From Paenibacillus thiaminolyticus (GTDB taxonomy: Bacteria; Bacillota; Bacilli; Paenibacillales; Paenibacillaceae), in NCBI RefSeq assembly GCF_007066085.1, contig NZ_CP041405.1, forward strand, positions 6,548,443 to 6,612,442: a stretch of DNA of 64,000 nt, in the 5' to 3' direction. How positions within the stretch are numbered: position 1 is the stretch's first letter; every line of letters starts with the position of its first letter. Position numbers and translations under genes: made by a program. This document shows positions 24,416-32,750 of this stretch, piece by piece. Under the pieces are notes generated by a model, which saw only the letters and a program-made list of their open reading frames with translations, did not search any database and had not been told where the DNA came from.

Positions 24416-25257
24416 GGATGTATGCGGTTAACCGCAGATCGCTTATGGGAAAATATACGGAAATTGCCATCGGCCAGGATCGGATTCATGAGGGGCATGT
24501 GCTGCTCGTGAACCGAGACCATCCGGTGAAGCGCCCGCCGGCGCCGGAGGAGCTGCTTCCGGTGCAGCAGATTCCGGCGGCGCTTCATCGCGAGGAGCAG
24601 GAGATTCGGCTGGAGCAGACCTGCCTGCGCCAGTTGAACAAGCTGCTCCAAGCCTGCCGTGCCGCGGGGCGCATCGTGGCTGTCAGCGGCTACCGCTCGA
24701 AGGAAGCGCAAGCCCGCATCTATGCGGCATCGGTGCGGGACCACGGTCCCGCCTTCACGGCGAGCTATGTCGCGCGCCCGAATGAGAGCGAGCATCAGAC
24801 CGGGCTCGCAGTGGATGTCGGCGAAGCTGCTGCTGCGATCGACTATCTTTGTCCGTTGTTCCCCGATCGCGGCGTCTGCCGGGATTTCAGGCGCCTTGCT
24901 GCGGATTACGGCTTTATTCAGAGGTACGAGGAAGGCAAGGAACAGATTACCGGGATCGCTTGCGAGCCGTGGCATTTTCGCTATGTCGGCTTCCCGCATT
25001 CGCGGATTATCGCAGAGAACGGACTGTGCCTGGAGGAGTATATCGATGATGTGAAGCAATTTACCTGCGATGGGCCGCATCTGATCGTCGAGGGCCGGTA
25101 CGGGGTGGATGAAGTGTATTATGTTCCGGCGGCAGCGAATGGCCTGACCGCGGTGCCTGTCGTTCACGGCACGCCCTGCCGCTTGTCCGGCAATAATCAG
25201 GACGGCTTCATCGTGACTGTGCTTCATCGCAAAGGCGGTGCGCGCCGTGACGGCTAA
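24403..25257 (+). CDS. VanXY/VanY-like D,D-peptidase (M15B family)
   Basis: 284 residues. The zinc motif SxHxxGxAxD appears as S-E-H131-Q-T-G-L-A-V-D138, and E188-P-W-H191 supplies the catalytic Glu and third ligand. The arginine-containing SGYRSKEAQARIYA segment (~90-105) is also typical. Enzymes of this group remove D-Ala from the stem peptide or split D-Ala-D-Ala, so that the D-Ala-D-Ser form prevails. About 70 extra C-terminal residues follow the catalytic domain and have no family I recognise. No signal peptide is apparent, which favours a cytoplasmic VanXY role. Overlaps both neighbours. Confidence 0.85.
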   Translation: MHQVRMYAVNRRSLMGKYTEIAIGQDRIHEGHVLLVNRDHPVKRPPAPEELLPVQQIPAALHREEQEIRLEQTCLRQLNKLLQACRAAGRIVAVSGYRSKEAQARIYAASVRDHGPAFTASYVARPNESEHQTGLAVDVGEAAAAIDYLCPLFPDRGVCRDFRRLAADYGFIQRYEEGKEQITGIACEPWHFRYVGFPHSRIIAENGLCLEEYIDDVKQFTCDGPHLIVEGRYGVDEVYYVPAAANGLTAVPVVHGTPCRLSGNNQDGFIVTVLHRKGGARRDG

Positions 25258-26953
25258 CGCTCAATGTGCCGGGCTCGACCGCTTCAAGATCGTGGCTGCC
25301 CTGCTGGTCATTGCCATTTATACCGGTTCGTTGATGCCGTACAGCCCCTATGCCGATTTTGTGTTGACCGGCATTGCGGCGCGTGTGGCCGTGCCGTTTT
25401 TCTTTATCGCATCGGGGTTTTTATTGTTCCGCAAGCTGACGGGGGAGAAGGCTCGGGATCGCGGCCTGCTGCATCGCTTCATACGTAGAATCGGGCTGCT
25501 GTATGCGGTGTCCATCGTACTGTATTTGCCTTTGAACGGGTATGCGGGTTACTTTGACGTATTTCTCGTACCGTCCGTATACGCCGGGTTCCTGCTGCTG
25601 CTGCTGCTGCGGCAGACGGTCGGGAGCGGCACGGCGCTGCGGGAGATGAGCACGTGGATCTGTATATTGCACCCGTGGGCCATCGTGCTCGTACGCGGGT
25701 CGGCCAAGCTTGCCGGCCTTACGCCGATCCTGGTCGGAGACAGTCTCGTTCATTATGCGGCGGTCGCGGCGCTGTCGGTTATGATGTCCTTCAGCGTTGT
25801 CTTCTTCCTTCGCCGCTTGCAGCAATCAGCGCCGGATCCGCGCCGCCGGGCATGGGCGGAGATACGGCTGGATGATGTGACGCATAACGTGCGGGAGCTG
25901 CGCGGACTGCTGGCGCCCGATTGCGAGCTGATGGCCGTCGTCAAGGCGGATGCTTACGGGCATGGCAGCATTCCGGTGGCCAGACATTTAAGCCGCATTG
26001 GCGTGCGTCATTTCGCGGTGGCGGACGTGGAGGAAGGAATTGCGCTGCGCCGAGAAGGCATCAAGGGAGAAATATTGGTGCTCGGCTATACCTCTCCCGC
26101 GCGGTTCGGTGATCTGGCGCGATACCGGCTGTCGCAGACGGTCATCAGCGCCGATTACGGCAAAGCATTGAACGCAGTCGGCAAACCGATGAACGTTCAT
26201 ATTAAGATTGATACCGGCATGAGCCGGCTGGGCGAACGTTGGACCGATACGGAAGCGATCCGTTCGATGTATCGGCTTCGCAACTTGCGCGTCACTGGAA
26301 CGTTCACGCATTTGTCTTGCTCCGACAGCCTTGCCGAAGCGGATATCGCGTTCACGAATGCCCAAATCAAGCGATTTGGGGAGACGATCGAGGAGATCCA
26401 GGCGGCCGGGCTGGACCCGGGCACACTACATATGCAGAGCAGCTACGGGATCGTCAATTATTCGGAGCTGCGCTGCGGCATGGCCCGTCCGGGCATTGCC
26501 CTGTTCGGCCTGCTCGGCACGGAACGCGATCAGGCGCAAGCGCCGATCGATCTGCGTCCGGCACTGTCGTGGAGGGCGAGGGTGACCTTGGTCAAGCAGA
26601 TGCAGGCAATCGATCCTGTCGGGTACGGGCGCAATTACACGACCAGGCCGGGCAGCGTCATTGCGACGGTGTCGATCGGCTATGCGGACGGCGTGCCGCG
26701 AGTTCTCGCGGAGAAGGGGGGAGCGGTTCTCATTCGAGGCCACAGGGCGCCGATCGCGGGCAACATTTGCATGGATCAATTGATGGTGGATGTGACGCAT
26801 ATCGAGGGGGTTCAGGAAGGGGATACGGTAACGCTGATCGGACAAGACGGGCAAGCATCCATTACGGCAGGCGAGATGGCGCGCCGCTGCGGAACGATAA
26901 CGAACGAGATCGTGAGCCGCATCGGCCAGCGAGTGGACAGAATCTATCTCTAG
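25238..26953 (+). CDS. VanT-like membrane serine/alanine racemase with shortened membrane domain
   Basis: 571 residues, versus about 700 for enterococcal VanT. The N-terminal part (~12-195) is an acyltransferase_3-like membrane domain (GLDRFKIVAALLVIAIYTGS, ARVAVPFFFIASGFLLFRKL) but only some five to six helices remain instead of ten or so. The C-terminal ~365 residues are an Alr-type PLP racemase: K236 in AVVKADAYGHG, Y482 in SIGYADG. At the position of the substrate-facing Tyr354 of Geobacillus Alr there is N556 (GTITNEIVSRIG), the replacement linked to serine use in VanT. GTG start overlapping the previous gene by 20 bases. Confidence 0.85.
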   Translation: MRAVTANAQCAGLDRFKIVAALLVIAIYTGSLMPYSPYADFVLTGIAARVAVPFFFIASGFLLFRKLTGEKARDRGLLHRFIRRIGLLYAVSIVLYLPLNGYAGYFDVFLVPSVYAGFLLLLLLRQTVGSGTALREMSTWICILHPWAIVLVRGSAKLAGLTPILVGDSLVHYAAVAALSVMMSFSVVFFLRRLQQSAPDPRRRAWAEIRLDDVTHNVRELRGLLAPDCELMAVVKADAYGHGSIPVARHLSRIGVRHFAVADVEEGIALRREGIKGEILVLGYTSPARFGDLARYRLSQTVISADYGKALNAVGKPMNVHIKIDTGMSRLGERWTDTEAIRSMYRLRNLRVTGTFTHLSCSDSLAEADIAFTNAQIKRFGETIEEIQAAGLDPGTLHMQSSYGIVNYSELRCGMARPGIALFGLLGTERDQAQAPIDLRPALSWRARVTLVKQMQAIDPVGYGRNYTTRPGSVIATVSIGYADGVPRVLAEKGGAVLIRGHRAPIAGNICMDQLMVDVTHIEGVQEGDTVTLIGQDGQASITAGEMARRCGTITNEIVSRIGQRVDRIYL

Positions 26954-27108
26954 CACGAGCGGATTTATCTCTCAGGGGGAGGAATGCCGCTTCCGGCAGA
27001 GAGTGTTACGATGTAACTTGCAGATACCGGAGTACTTCAGCAGTCCGGACCATTCTCCTAACGATATGGGAGAAGAATCAGTGGGGCGCATCATGACATC
27101 TCGTTGGG

Positions 27109-27167
27109 GGACGCGTGCTGGTGCTGCTGATCGCCGAGGCGATTGGTGGTCCGGGCGCGTCCTTTTT
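27109..27167 (+). terminator. Terminator region of the van-like operon
   Basis: Outer stem GGACGCG / CGCGTCC followed by TTTTT, with an inner hairpin ATCGCC-GA-GGCGAT. It lies about 155 bp after the racemase stop. The stretch 26954-27108 shows no gene. Confidence 0.6.
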
Positions 27168-27175
27168 GCGTTGTC

Positions 27176-27305
27176 TTGACTTTCGGCTCAAGGTGATTTA
27201 TGATAGGTGATGTGATTTAGTAATTTAGTAATCTACTAAATATCTATATTCGATTTAGGGTAGTCTAGATATAGACTAGTTTCGAAATAGACTAGTGTCG
27301 ATCTA
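27176..27305 (+). promoter_or_regulatory. Strong promoter followed by a stack of palindromes
   Basis: TTGACT (27176) and TATGAT (27199) are exactly 17 bp apart. Downstream come ATTTAGTA-ATC-TACTAAAT (27223-27241), with a further direct ATTTAGTA at 27215; TAGTCTA-GATA-TAGACTA (27261-27278); and a second ATAGACTAGT with TTTCGAAA between the two copies. The stack lies in the 5' leader of the next gene and looks like multiple operator sites or an RNA structure. Confidence 0.6.
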
Positions 27306-27332
27306 TATCAGATCGGATGGAGGAGATAGAAG

Positions 27333-27812
27333 ATGAAAATTCCTACAAATTTAAAGCATAAGCCTGTCATTGTCTCGGAAAATTACGAAAATGTGGACGG
27401 ACGTTACTCGGGACATTCCGATGCGAAGGGGCTCTCCTTGGGCTTGGCCCAATGGAATGACCGCGGCAAGGTCGATATCTCGGCCAAAGTATGGCGATAT
27501 ACCGGCGAGAAATGGTCCAGACAGTCGGAGGAGCTGCCGCTTCACCGCGTGCTTGACCTGGCCATCCTCGTCTGCCGGAGCATGGTTCATTTTCGCGAAG
27601 CGTACCGTTATCAGGACTTGTATGATCCGGAGAATCCGGTCATCGACCGCATCGGGCTGCAAGGGGATGCAATGACGGTGGCAGTGTGCACCGAGAACGA
27701 TAAGATTAAGGAAGATATCAAGCTGTTCAGCCAGGCGCTCAGCGACGATGACGAGCTGAATGGCGAACGGCTGCGGACATTGTCTGCCCTATTGAAGGAA
27801 ATGGGGTATTGA
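27333..27812 (+). CDS. Uncharacterised protein (DUF6530-like)
   Basis: 159-residue soluble protein. Features seen are LSLGLAQWNDRGKVDISAKV, then WRYTGEKWSRQSEELPLHRV and LDLAILVCRSMVHFREAYRY. I associate this with the DUF6530 family but cannot confirm it, and no activity is known to me. No signal peptide or membrane helix. GGAGGAG ribosome site. A GIY-YIG protein gene follows within 45 bp, so they likely form an operon governed by the palindrome-rich leader. Confidence 0.7.
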   Translation: MKIPTNLKHKPVIVSENYENVDGRYSGHSDAKGLSLGLAQWNDRGKVDISAKVWRYTGEKWSRQSEELPLHRVLDLAILVCRSMVHFREAYRYQDLYDPENPVIDRIGLQGDAMTVAVCTENDKIKEDIKLFSQALSDDDELNGERLRTLSALLKEMGY

Positions 27813-27855
27813 TTTGGATAAAGCATCTATGCCGCGTGAGGAAGGAGGAGCCGCC

Positions 27856-28251
27856 ATGGCACTGGATAAGGAGAGAAAGAAAGAGCTGGCCTCGGCATAC
27901 CAGAAATCGTTCCGGCCAATGGGCGTTTACCAGATCCGCAATGTGAAGAACGGAAAAATTTTCGTGGATGGCACGATGGATCTGGAAGGAGCCAAAAACC
28001 GGCTTGAATTCATGAAGCAGACGAAGATGAGCGGCATCATTCCGGAGCTGAAGCAGGATTGGGACGCATACGGCGGCGACTGCTTCGTGTTCGAGGAACT
28101 CGATCAGATCAAGCCGCGGGAAGAAAGCGTCGCCGACCGTTCCGAATTGAAAAAATACCGGGACGAGGTGGACGCGCTGCTGGATCTGTGGATCGAGAAG
28201 CTGCAGCCATTCGGAGATAACGGATATAATAAACCGAAGCGCACGCCCTAA
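27856..28251 (+). CDS. GIY-YIG nuclease superfamily protein
   Basis: 131 residues. GVYQIRNVKNGKIFVDGTMD stands for the G-[IV]-Y...[FY]-[IV]-G half of the fold, where the usual YIG/FVG is FVDG. DWDAYGGDCFVFEELDQI and WIEKLQPFGDNGYNK are conserved in the small Bacillus GIY-YIG proteins of this type. The classical catalytic Arg and Glu of the full nuclease are not obvious, so nuclease activity is uncertain. GAAGGAGGAG lies before the ATG at 27856, which is preferred over a TTG at 27814. A terminator follows. Confidence 0.8.
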   Translation: MALDKERKKELASAYQKSFRPMGVYQIRNVKNGKIFVDGTMDLEGAKNRLEFMKQTKMSGIIPELKQDWDAYGGDCFVFEELDQIKPREESVADRSELKKYRDEVDALLDLWIEKLQPFGDNGYNKPKRTP

Positions 28252-28315
28252 GTGCAGTAACCGGCCGGAAGGCCAATGTCATTAAGATAAGGCGTGGAAA
28301 CCATAATCAAGCACA

Positions 28316-28353
28316 AGAGCAGGTTATCGAAAAGATAGCCCGCTCTTTTTTTG
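28316..28353 (+). terminator. Terminator after the GIY-YIG gene
   Basis: Imperfect stem AGAGCAGGTTATC / GATAGCCCGCTCT around a GAAAA loop, followed by TTTTTTT. Confidence 0.85.
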
Positions 28354-28426
28354 AAAGAAAATCAAGACTTAACAGGTAGATGGATATGTGTGGCGAAGAC
28401 CCTTGAAACACGAGGAGGCCACGTCC

Positions 28427-29634
28427 ATGAATGAGTATGCGAATTCGCTAAAAAAAACGCTGACATCCCTCATACGAGAAATGGCAGCCGCACCAGCTCC
28501 TTATGTCAAAAACCCTGAAAAGATTTTACCCGAAAGAAAAAGCTGCCCTTTGAAACGGTGATGCAACTCCTGATCTCCATGGGGCAACAGCATATATAAG
28601 GAACTTTGGAATCACAAGGCTATGACGTAAACACCGCAACCACTTCCGCTTTGTCCAACAGAGGAATAAAGTGCTGCCGTCTGCTGTGGAATTCTTGTTT
28701 CACGCATTTACGCAATCGGTTACGGATATCAAGGACTACCGAGGGTATCGGCTACTTGCCGTTGACGGTTCGGATTTGCATATCGCAACTGACTCTGCGG
28801 ACACGGACACCTATTTTCAAAGTCAACCGAACACGAAAGGCTATAACCTTCTGCATTTGAACGCTGCCTATGACTTGTGCAACAGACTGTACGTGGATGC
28901 CATTGTTCAGCCACGAAGGTTGTGCAACGAGGGAAGGGCGCTGGCTGCTATGGTTCACCGTTCTCCAATCAAGGGCAAAACCATTGTGATTGCCGATAGA
29001 GGTTATGAAAGTTACAACAATTTCGCGCATCTTGAACGCAAAGGGTGGAACTATGTCATACGGGTAAAGGATTTGGATTCCAATGGTATTCTTTCGGGCT
29101 TGCGTTTGCCCTCTAGCGGAGAGTTTGATAGGAACGTTCATCTGACACTCACCAAAACAAACCAAAGAGGTCAAGGCTAATCCCGAGATTTACAAGTTCG
29201 TTCCTTCCACGTCTACCTTTGATTTTTTGGATTTGCATGAGAACTTGTTTTACCCGATTTCCTTTCGGGTGGTTCGTTTCGTCCTGCCGAGTGGCGCTTT
29301 TGAGACCGTCATTACGAATCTTACCGCCACGGATTTCCCACCGGGTGAAATCATGTCAATGTATAACATGCGATGGGGCATTGAAACCTCATTCCGGGCA
29401 TTAAAGTACACTGTCGGTCTGACGAATTTTCATGCAAAGAAACGAGAGTCCATCACCCAGGAGATATTCGCAAGAATGATCCTGTACAATTTCGCTGAAA
29501 TGATGACCTCGCACGTCGTCATTCCCAAATGGAGAAACGGCACCCCTATCAAGTTAACTTCACGGTTGCCGTTCACGTGTAGACACTTCCTGCGCTCAAG
29601 GGACGATGAACCCCGCCTGATGTTGAAGCGCTGA
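28427..29634 (+). mobile_element. IS4-family transposase remnant (several frameshifts)
   Basis: A single DDE transposase can be followed across frames. The N terminus starts at 28427 behind GAGGAGG and breaks near 28520. The core (28671-29180) holds the first Asp in YRLLAVDGSDLHIAT and the second in GKTIVIADRGYESYNN. The last part (29227-29634) holds the IS4 Y-(2)-R-(3)-E-like stretch YNMRWGIETSFRALKYTVGL. At least three frame changes make it inactive. Terminal inverted repeats could not be placed, so the element's true ends are unknown; flanks to about 28366 and 29740 show no genes. Confidence 0.85.
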
Positions 29635-29822
29635 TTCGCAAAACATTTTGCCGATTCGACCCATTCGCCCAGGGCAGCAGAATACGCGCAAAATACGCTA
29701 CAAATCAGTGGTTAGCTTCGTCTATAGAGTAGCATAATTTGTTTCATATGAACATTTTTTTAAGCGGATCTTCCCTCCGCTTTGTTCGCCGTGCACTTTT
29801 TTCCTTGCTTGTATAAAAAAAG

Positions 29823-29852
29823 AAACGGCACAGGGTCTTTCCCATGCCGTTT
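29823..29852 (+). terminator. Hairpin downstream of the IS4 remnant
   Basis: Stem AAACGGCA / TGCCGTTT with an inner GGG/CCC pairing, ending in TTT. Confidence 0.5.
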
Positions 29853-29929
29853 TAGATTCCTATGTTTTCGGCTCTTGTCTTTGAGCTAAACTTAATGACA
29901 TTGGCCGGAAGGCCGGTTTTTTGCTGTAC

Positions 29930-29998
29930 ATGGGATGCCATCGGATTCCACGGGATGCCATGGGGTTCCATGGCATCCATGCGATTCCGTGGGATGGG
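29930..29998. repeat. Degenerate 20-bp tandem repeat
   Basis: Three adjacent units: ATGGGATGCCATCGGATTCC (29930), ACGGGATGCCATGGGGTTCC (29950) and ATGGCATCCATGCGATTCC (29970), then GTGGGATGGG. GGATGCC and GGCATCC are mutual inverted forms, so the block can also fold on itself. No gene is evident in 29635-30556. Confidence 0.55.
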
Positions 29999-30070
29999 AC
30001 GACGGCGTGCCTCCTTGCGTGGCGATGGCGTTCCTGGCTGGACGATTCAAGGCGTGGTGTAAAGCGAATC

Positions 30071-30246
30071 CTGCAAATTTACCGTATTTTATCGCATAGG
30101 AGGGCGTGTTTTCCATAATTGCTGTGAAAATACAGGAATTTGCCTGTTTTCACGGAAGTGGCGCTGGTACAGGGTAGAATTGATGTATATTTGCAGGATT
30201 CCGAGTAACCTTAATCGGGCGTGAGGAAAATCCTGCATTTTTGCAG
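30071..30246. repeat. Intergenic dyad-repeat element, locus B (four sites)
   Basis: 14-bp sites begin at 30071 (CTGCAAATTTACCG), 30122 (CTGTGAAAATACAG), 30183 (ATGTATATTTGCAG) and 30233 (CTGCATTTTTGCAG). Distances are 51, 61 and 50 bp. Sites 1-2 are A-rich after CTGC and sites 3-4 T-rich before GCAG, so the whole element is arranged as a large inverted repeat. Confidence 0.85.
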
Positions 30247-30556
30247 CTTCACTCTTCTACCTATCTGCCGCCGAAAGTGGAACGTTAGCAAGTATGTGTG
30301 ATTCGTGATGGACTTACACAACATCCTCACTTTATTCAATGGATTGCCATCCTTCTTTTCCATCTTCGGGCTTCGCCGCCCAAAATAGTTGTCTAAGGCT
30401 AACAACAGTAAGACATTAGCGACTCCACCTGGACGAAATAATCATCACCGCTCTGTGCCAATCAGTCATCTAAAAATGAGACACTTCACTAAGTGTCCAA
30501 TCATTCTCCTTTTGTCGAACATAGTTTGAGAATATCATACGAGAGGAGATGATTTT

Positions 30557-30991
30557 TTGGTACGTATTCTTGATAAAGCTGCTGTGGAGCCGCGGCGCAA
30601 ATTCAACCGAGCAAGGGCAGTTACTATTAAACATTCACCGGGAAGAACTCGCCTGGCAACCATTCGTTTAAGAATTCCTTCAATCAATGCTCAACCGAAT
30701 CGGGTTGAATTAGTAGCGACGGTTGGTATCCGGGGGGTTAAGGGTATCGCCCAAATTCTGTTCAGAATCTTCCGTGATGGAGTAGAGATTTTCAATACAA
30801 AGCAAGGGATTGAATCAGCTGGTTCTGAACAGAACTATGCGGTCACATTTCAGGCGATCGATAAAAATGTCAAATCAGGCAGCCACGTCTATACCGTAAC
30901 TGCAGAAAATCGAACCAAGAATACGAGAGCTGATGTTGTGGGTCCTGTTTCCTTCAGCGGGTTAGCCGTTAAAACGAGAAGCTCATCCTGA
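30557..30991 (+). CDS. Exosporium protein C-like protein
   Basis: 144 residues. The middle and end (VELVATVGIRGVKGIAQILF, RIFRDGVEIFNTKQGIESAG, VVGPVSFSGLAVKT) correspond to the exosporium protein C family, beta-sandwich proteins of the outer spore layer in Bacillus and Paenibacillus. The first ~35 residues are basic (RRKFNRARAVTIKHSPGRTR), which is unusual for the family. TTG start behind GAGAGGAG. A CATACGA sequence about 20 bp upstream resembles a mother-cell sigma -10, and an inverted repeat GACACTT-CACT-AAGTGTC lies at about 30479. Confidence 0.78.
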   Translation: MVRILDKAAVEPRRKFNRARAVTIKHSPGRTRLATIRLRIPSINAQPNRVELVATVGIRGVKGIAQILFRIFRDGVEIFNTKQGIESAGSEQNYAVTFQAIDKNVKSGSHVYTVTAENRTKNTRADVVGPVSFSGLAVKTRSSS

Positions 30992-31013
30992 ATGTTCCGG
31001 ACCTGAATAACGC

Positions 31014-31041
31014 AACCCAGTACCACGCCCGGTACTGGGTT
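31014..31041 (+). terminator. Terminator after the exosporium-type gene
   Basis: Perfect 11-bp stem AACCCAGTACC / GGTACTGGGTT followed by CGTTTTGTT. Confidence 0.85.
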
Positions 31042-31091
31042 CGTTTTGTTATGGTGGCGCTGTCCCTCGATTTTGTCTTGAGATCAATTTT

Positions 31092-31362
31092 ATGATTTCG
31101 GCGTCTTTTCGCAGCTCTTCCATGGCGATCGCGTTCTCGCTGCTGTTCATGCTTTTGGGCAATTCTATCGTCAGCATGCAGATTAAATATGATGGGTGAA
31201 ATATTGCTGTTCGGCAGGGTCAATGTAAGCCAGCATGTCAATGGGCCGCCGACTCGGCCTGACATGACGATGCTGTTCCCGGTTTCGGTGCTGCTGGTCT
31301 ACTTCGCAGAATTCCATCTTATATCATGGCTTGTCTTTACGAGAAGGGATATGGCAGGGTAG
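31092..31362 (+). pseudogene. ABC-2-type permease remnant (frameshifted C-terminal part)
   Basis: Two consecutive frames give the tail of an ABC permease. The first is MISASFRSSSMAIAFSLLFM through MQIKYDG-stop. A shifted frame from about 31196 continues with LLFGRVNVSQHVNGPPTRPD and ends VYFAEFHLISWLVFTRRDMA before a stop at 31362. The join is where a single-base change would restore the frame. No N-terminal part is left upstream, so this is a dead fragment. Confidence 0.7.
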
Positions 31363-31479
31363 GATTGACCCCATCTTAGGCGATGAACATCGCTATTTTC
31401 GCATTGTAGCCAGCGGCATTATCGATTACAATAGCAGTGTCTGTAAAATAATGTATGTTCGTGGACGGAGGACTGCAGC

Positions 31480-32595
31480 GTGCCGGGTGGACTCATTCGC
31501 ATGTCGCTAATGTTTATGTTGCTTCTTGTCATAGGGGCTGCCGCAGGATGCCTGAAGGTGGATAGAACACCGGGGATTCATGTGAATGGCGAGGCGCAGG
31601 AATGGCCTGCGGCATCGCCGGAGGATATCGGCATGGACAGGGAGAGGCTCGATCAAGTGGCGGTCTCGCTGGCGGACGAGCCGATCTATGCCATGGTAGT
31701 CGTGAAAGACGGGCATATCGTATCCGAATATTATAAGAAGGGATATCATTCCGAGCGCAAACTATGGATGAATTCCGTTGCGAAGAGTGTAACGTCCGCT
31801 CTTGTGGGCATGGCCGTCGAGCAAAAGGCGATTCGCAGCATCGAGCAGCCACTATCCGATTTTTTTCCGTCGTTGAGACACGAAGAGACCGATATGCGCA
31901 TGCAAAATATTACCGTGAAGGATCTGCTCCGGATGACCTCGGGACTGGATTGGCCTGAATCGACAGCGTGGGGTTACGATCTTACGCCGATGATTGACAG
32001 CGAGGATTGGGCGGAGTTCGTGCTCACTTTCCCGATGAAGGAGGCGCCCGGCACGGCGGTATTCGATTACAATTCCGGGGGCTCGCAGTTATTATCGGCC
32101 ATTGTGCAGCGTCAAACTGGGAAAAGCATGCAGCAGTTCGCCGATGATCATCTATTCGGCCCGCTCGGAATACGGGATTATGATTGGAGAAGGGGACCGA
32201 ATGAAGAGACGGCGGGCGGATTCGGCATCGAACTGAAGCCGCGGGATGCGGCCAAGCTAGGCCTTCTCTATCTGAACCAAGGCGAGTGGGAGGGGCGCCG
32301 TCTTCTGTCTGAAGATTGGATACGCGAATCGACAGCCAAGCATACGGACGTGGGCGAAGACAACGGAATGAGCGTCTTCGGAGATTATGGCTACCACTGG
32401 TGGGTCCGTTCGTTCGATTCTTATGAAGCGTACTTGGCGATGGGCTACGGTGGACAGTACATCATAGTCGTGCCGCCGCTGAACCTCGTTGTCGTCTTCG
32501 CCAGTTATTCGGATCAGGATACGGCGCTGCCGCTGCAGCATATGCATGCCCTCATCGAAGCTGCTGCTTCTACGTCAGCGGACTCTTCTTCATAA
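31480..32595 (+). CDS. Serine hydrolase, class C beta-lactamase-like lipoprotein
   Basis: 371 residues. Signal with lipobox-like AAAGC (Cys near residue 24) suggests a membrane-anchored lipoprotein. Active-site SxxK is S99-V-A-K102 in WMNSVAKSVTSALVG, YxN is Y197-N-S in FDYNSGGSQLL, and the third motif region is GYGGQYIIVVPP. Such AmpC-like proteins include esterases, D-aminopeptidases and carboxypeptidases; true beta-lactamase activity is not implied. GTG start eight bases after GGAGGA; an ATG at 31501 is possible. Confidence 0.88.
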   Translation: MPGGLIRMSLMFMLLLVIGAAAGCLKVDRTPGIHVNGEAQEWPAASPEDIGMDRERLDQVAVSLADEPIYAMVVVKDGHIVSEYYKKGYHSERKLWMNSVAKSVTSALVGMAVEQKAIRSIEQPLSDFFPSLRHEETDMRMQNITVKDLLRMTSGLDWPESTAWGYDLTPMIDSEDWAEFVLTFPMKEAPGTAVFDYNSGGSQLLSAIVQRQTGKSMQQFADDHLFGPLGIRDYDWRRGPNEETAGGFGIELKPRDAAKLGLLYLNQGEWEGRRLLSEDWIRESTAKHTDVGEDNGMSVFGDYGYHWWVRSFDSYEAYLAMGYGGQYIIVVPPLNLVVVFASYSDQDTALPLQHMHALIEAAASTSADSSS

Positions 32596-32675
32596 GGCGG
32601 ACTGACTTCCCAAGGAAACGGCTTGGGGACCCGGTGCAGGGAAGTGGCGGACAAATCGTCCTTGCGCATCGAAAA

Positions 32676-32708
32676 GCCTCCCGCCCCGCACGAAGCGGAA
32701 CAGGAGGC
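32676..32708 (-). terminator. Terminator of the cytochrome P450 gene
   Basis: On the minus strand GCCTCCTGTTCCGC pairs imperfectly with GCGGGGCGGGAGGC around a TTCG-containing loop and is followed by TTTT. Confidence 0.65.
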
Positions 32709-32750
32709 GGGAACCGGATATGCATGCTTCAACCCAACGCCTTCGCATCG

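Noticed and set aside
25850..26953. Simple alanine racemase (alr) reading of the racemase part
   Set aside because: The N-terminal membrane domain, the overlap with the ligase and peptidase genes and N556 at the Alr Tyr354 position favour a VanT-type enzyme.
31480..32595. Antibiotic-resistance beta-lactamase
   Set aside because: SxxK and YxN motifs are shared with many esterases and peptidases of the family; nothing in the sequence or context specifies beta-lactam hydrolysis.
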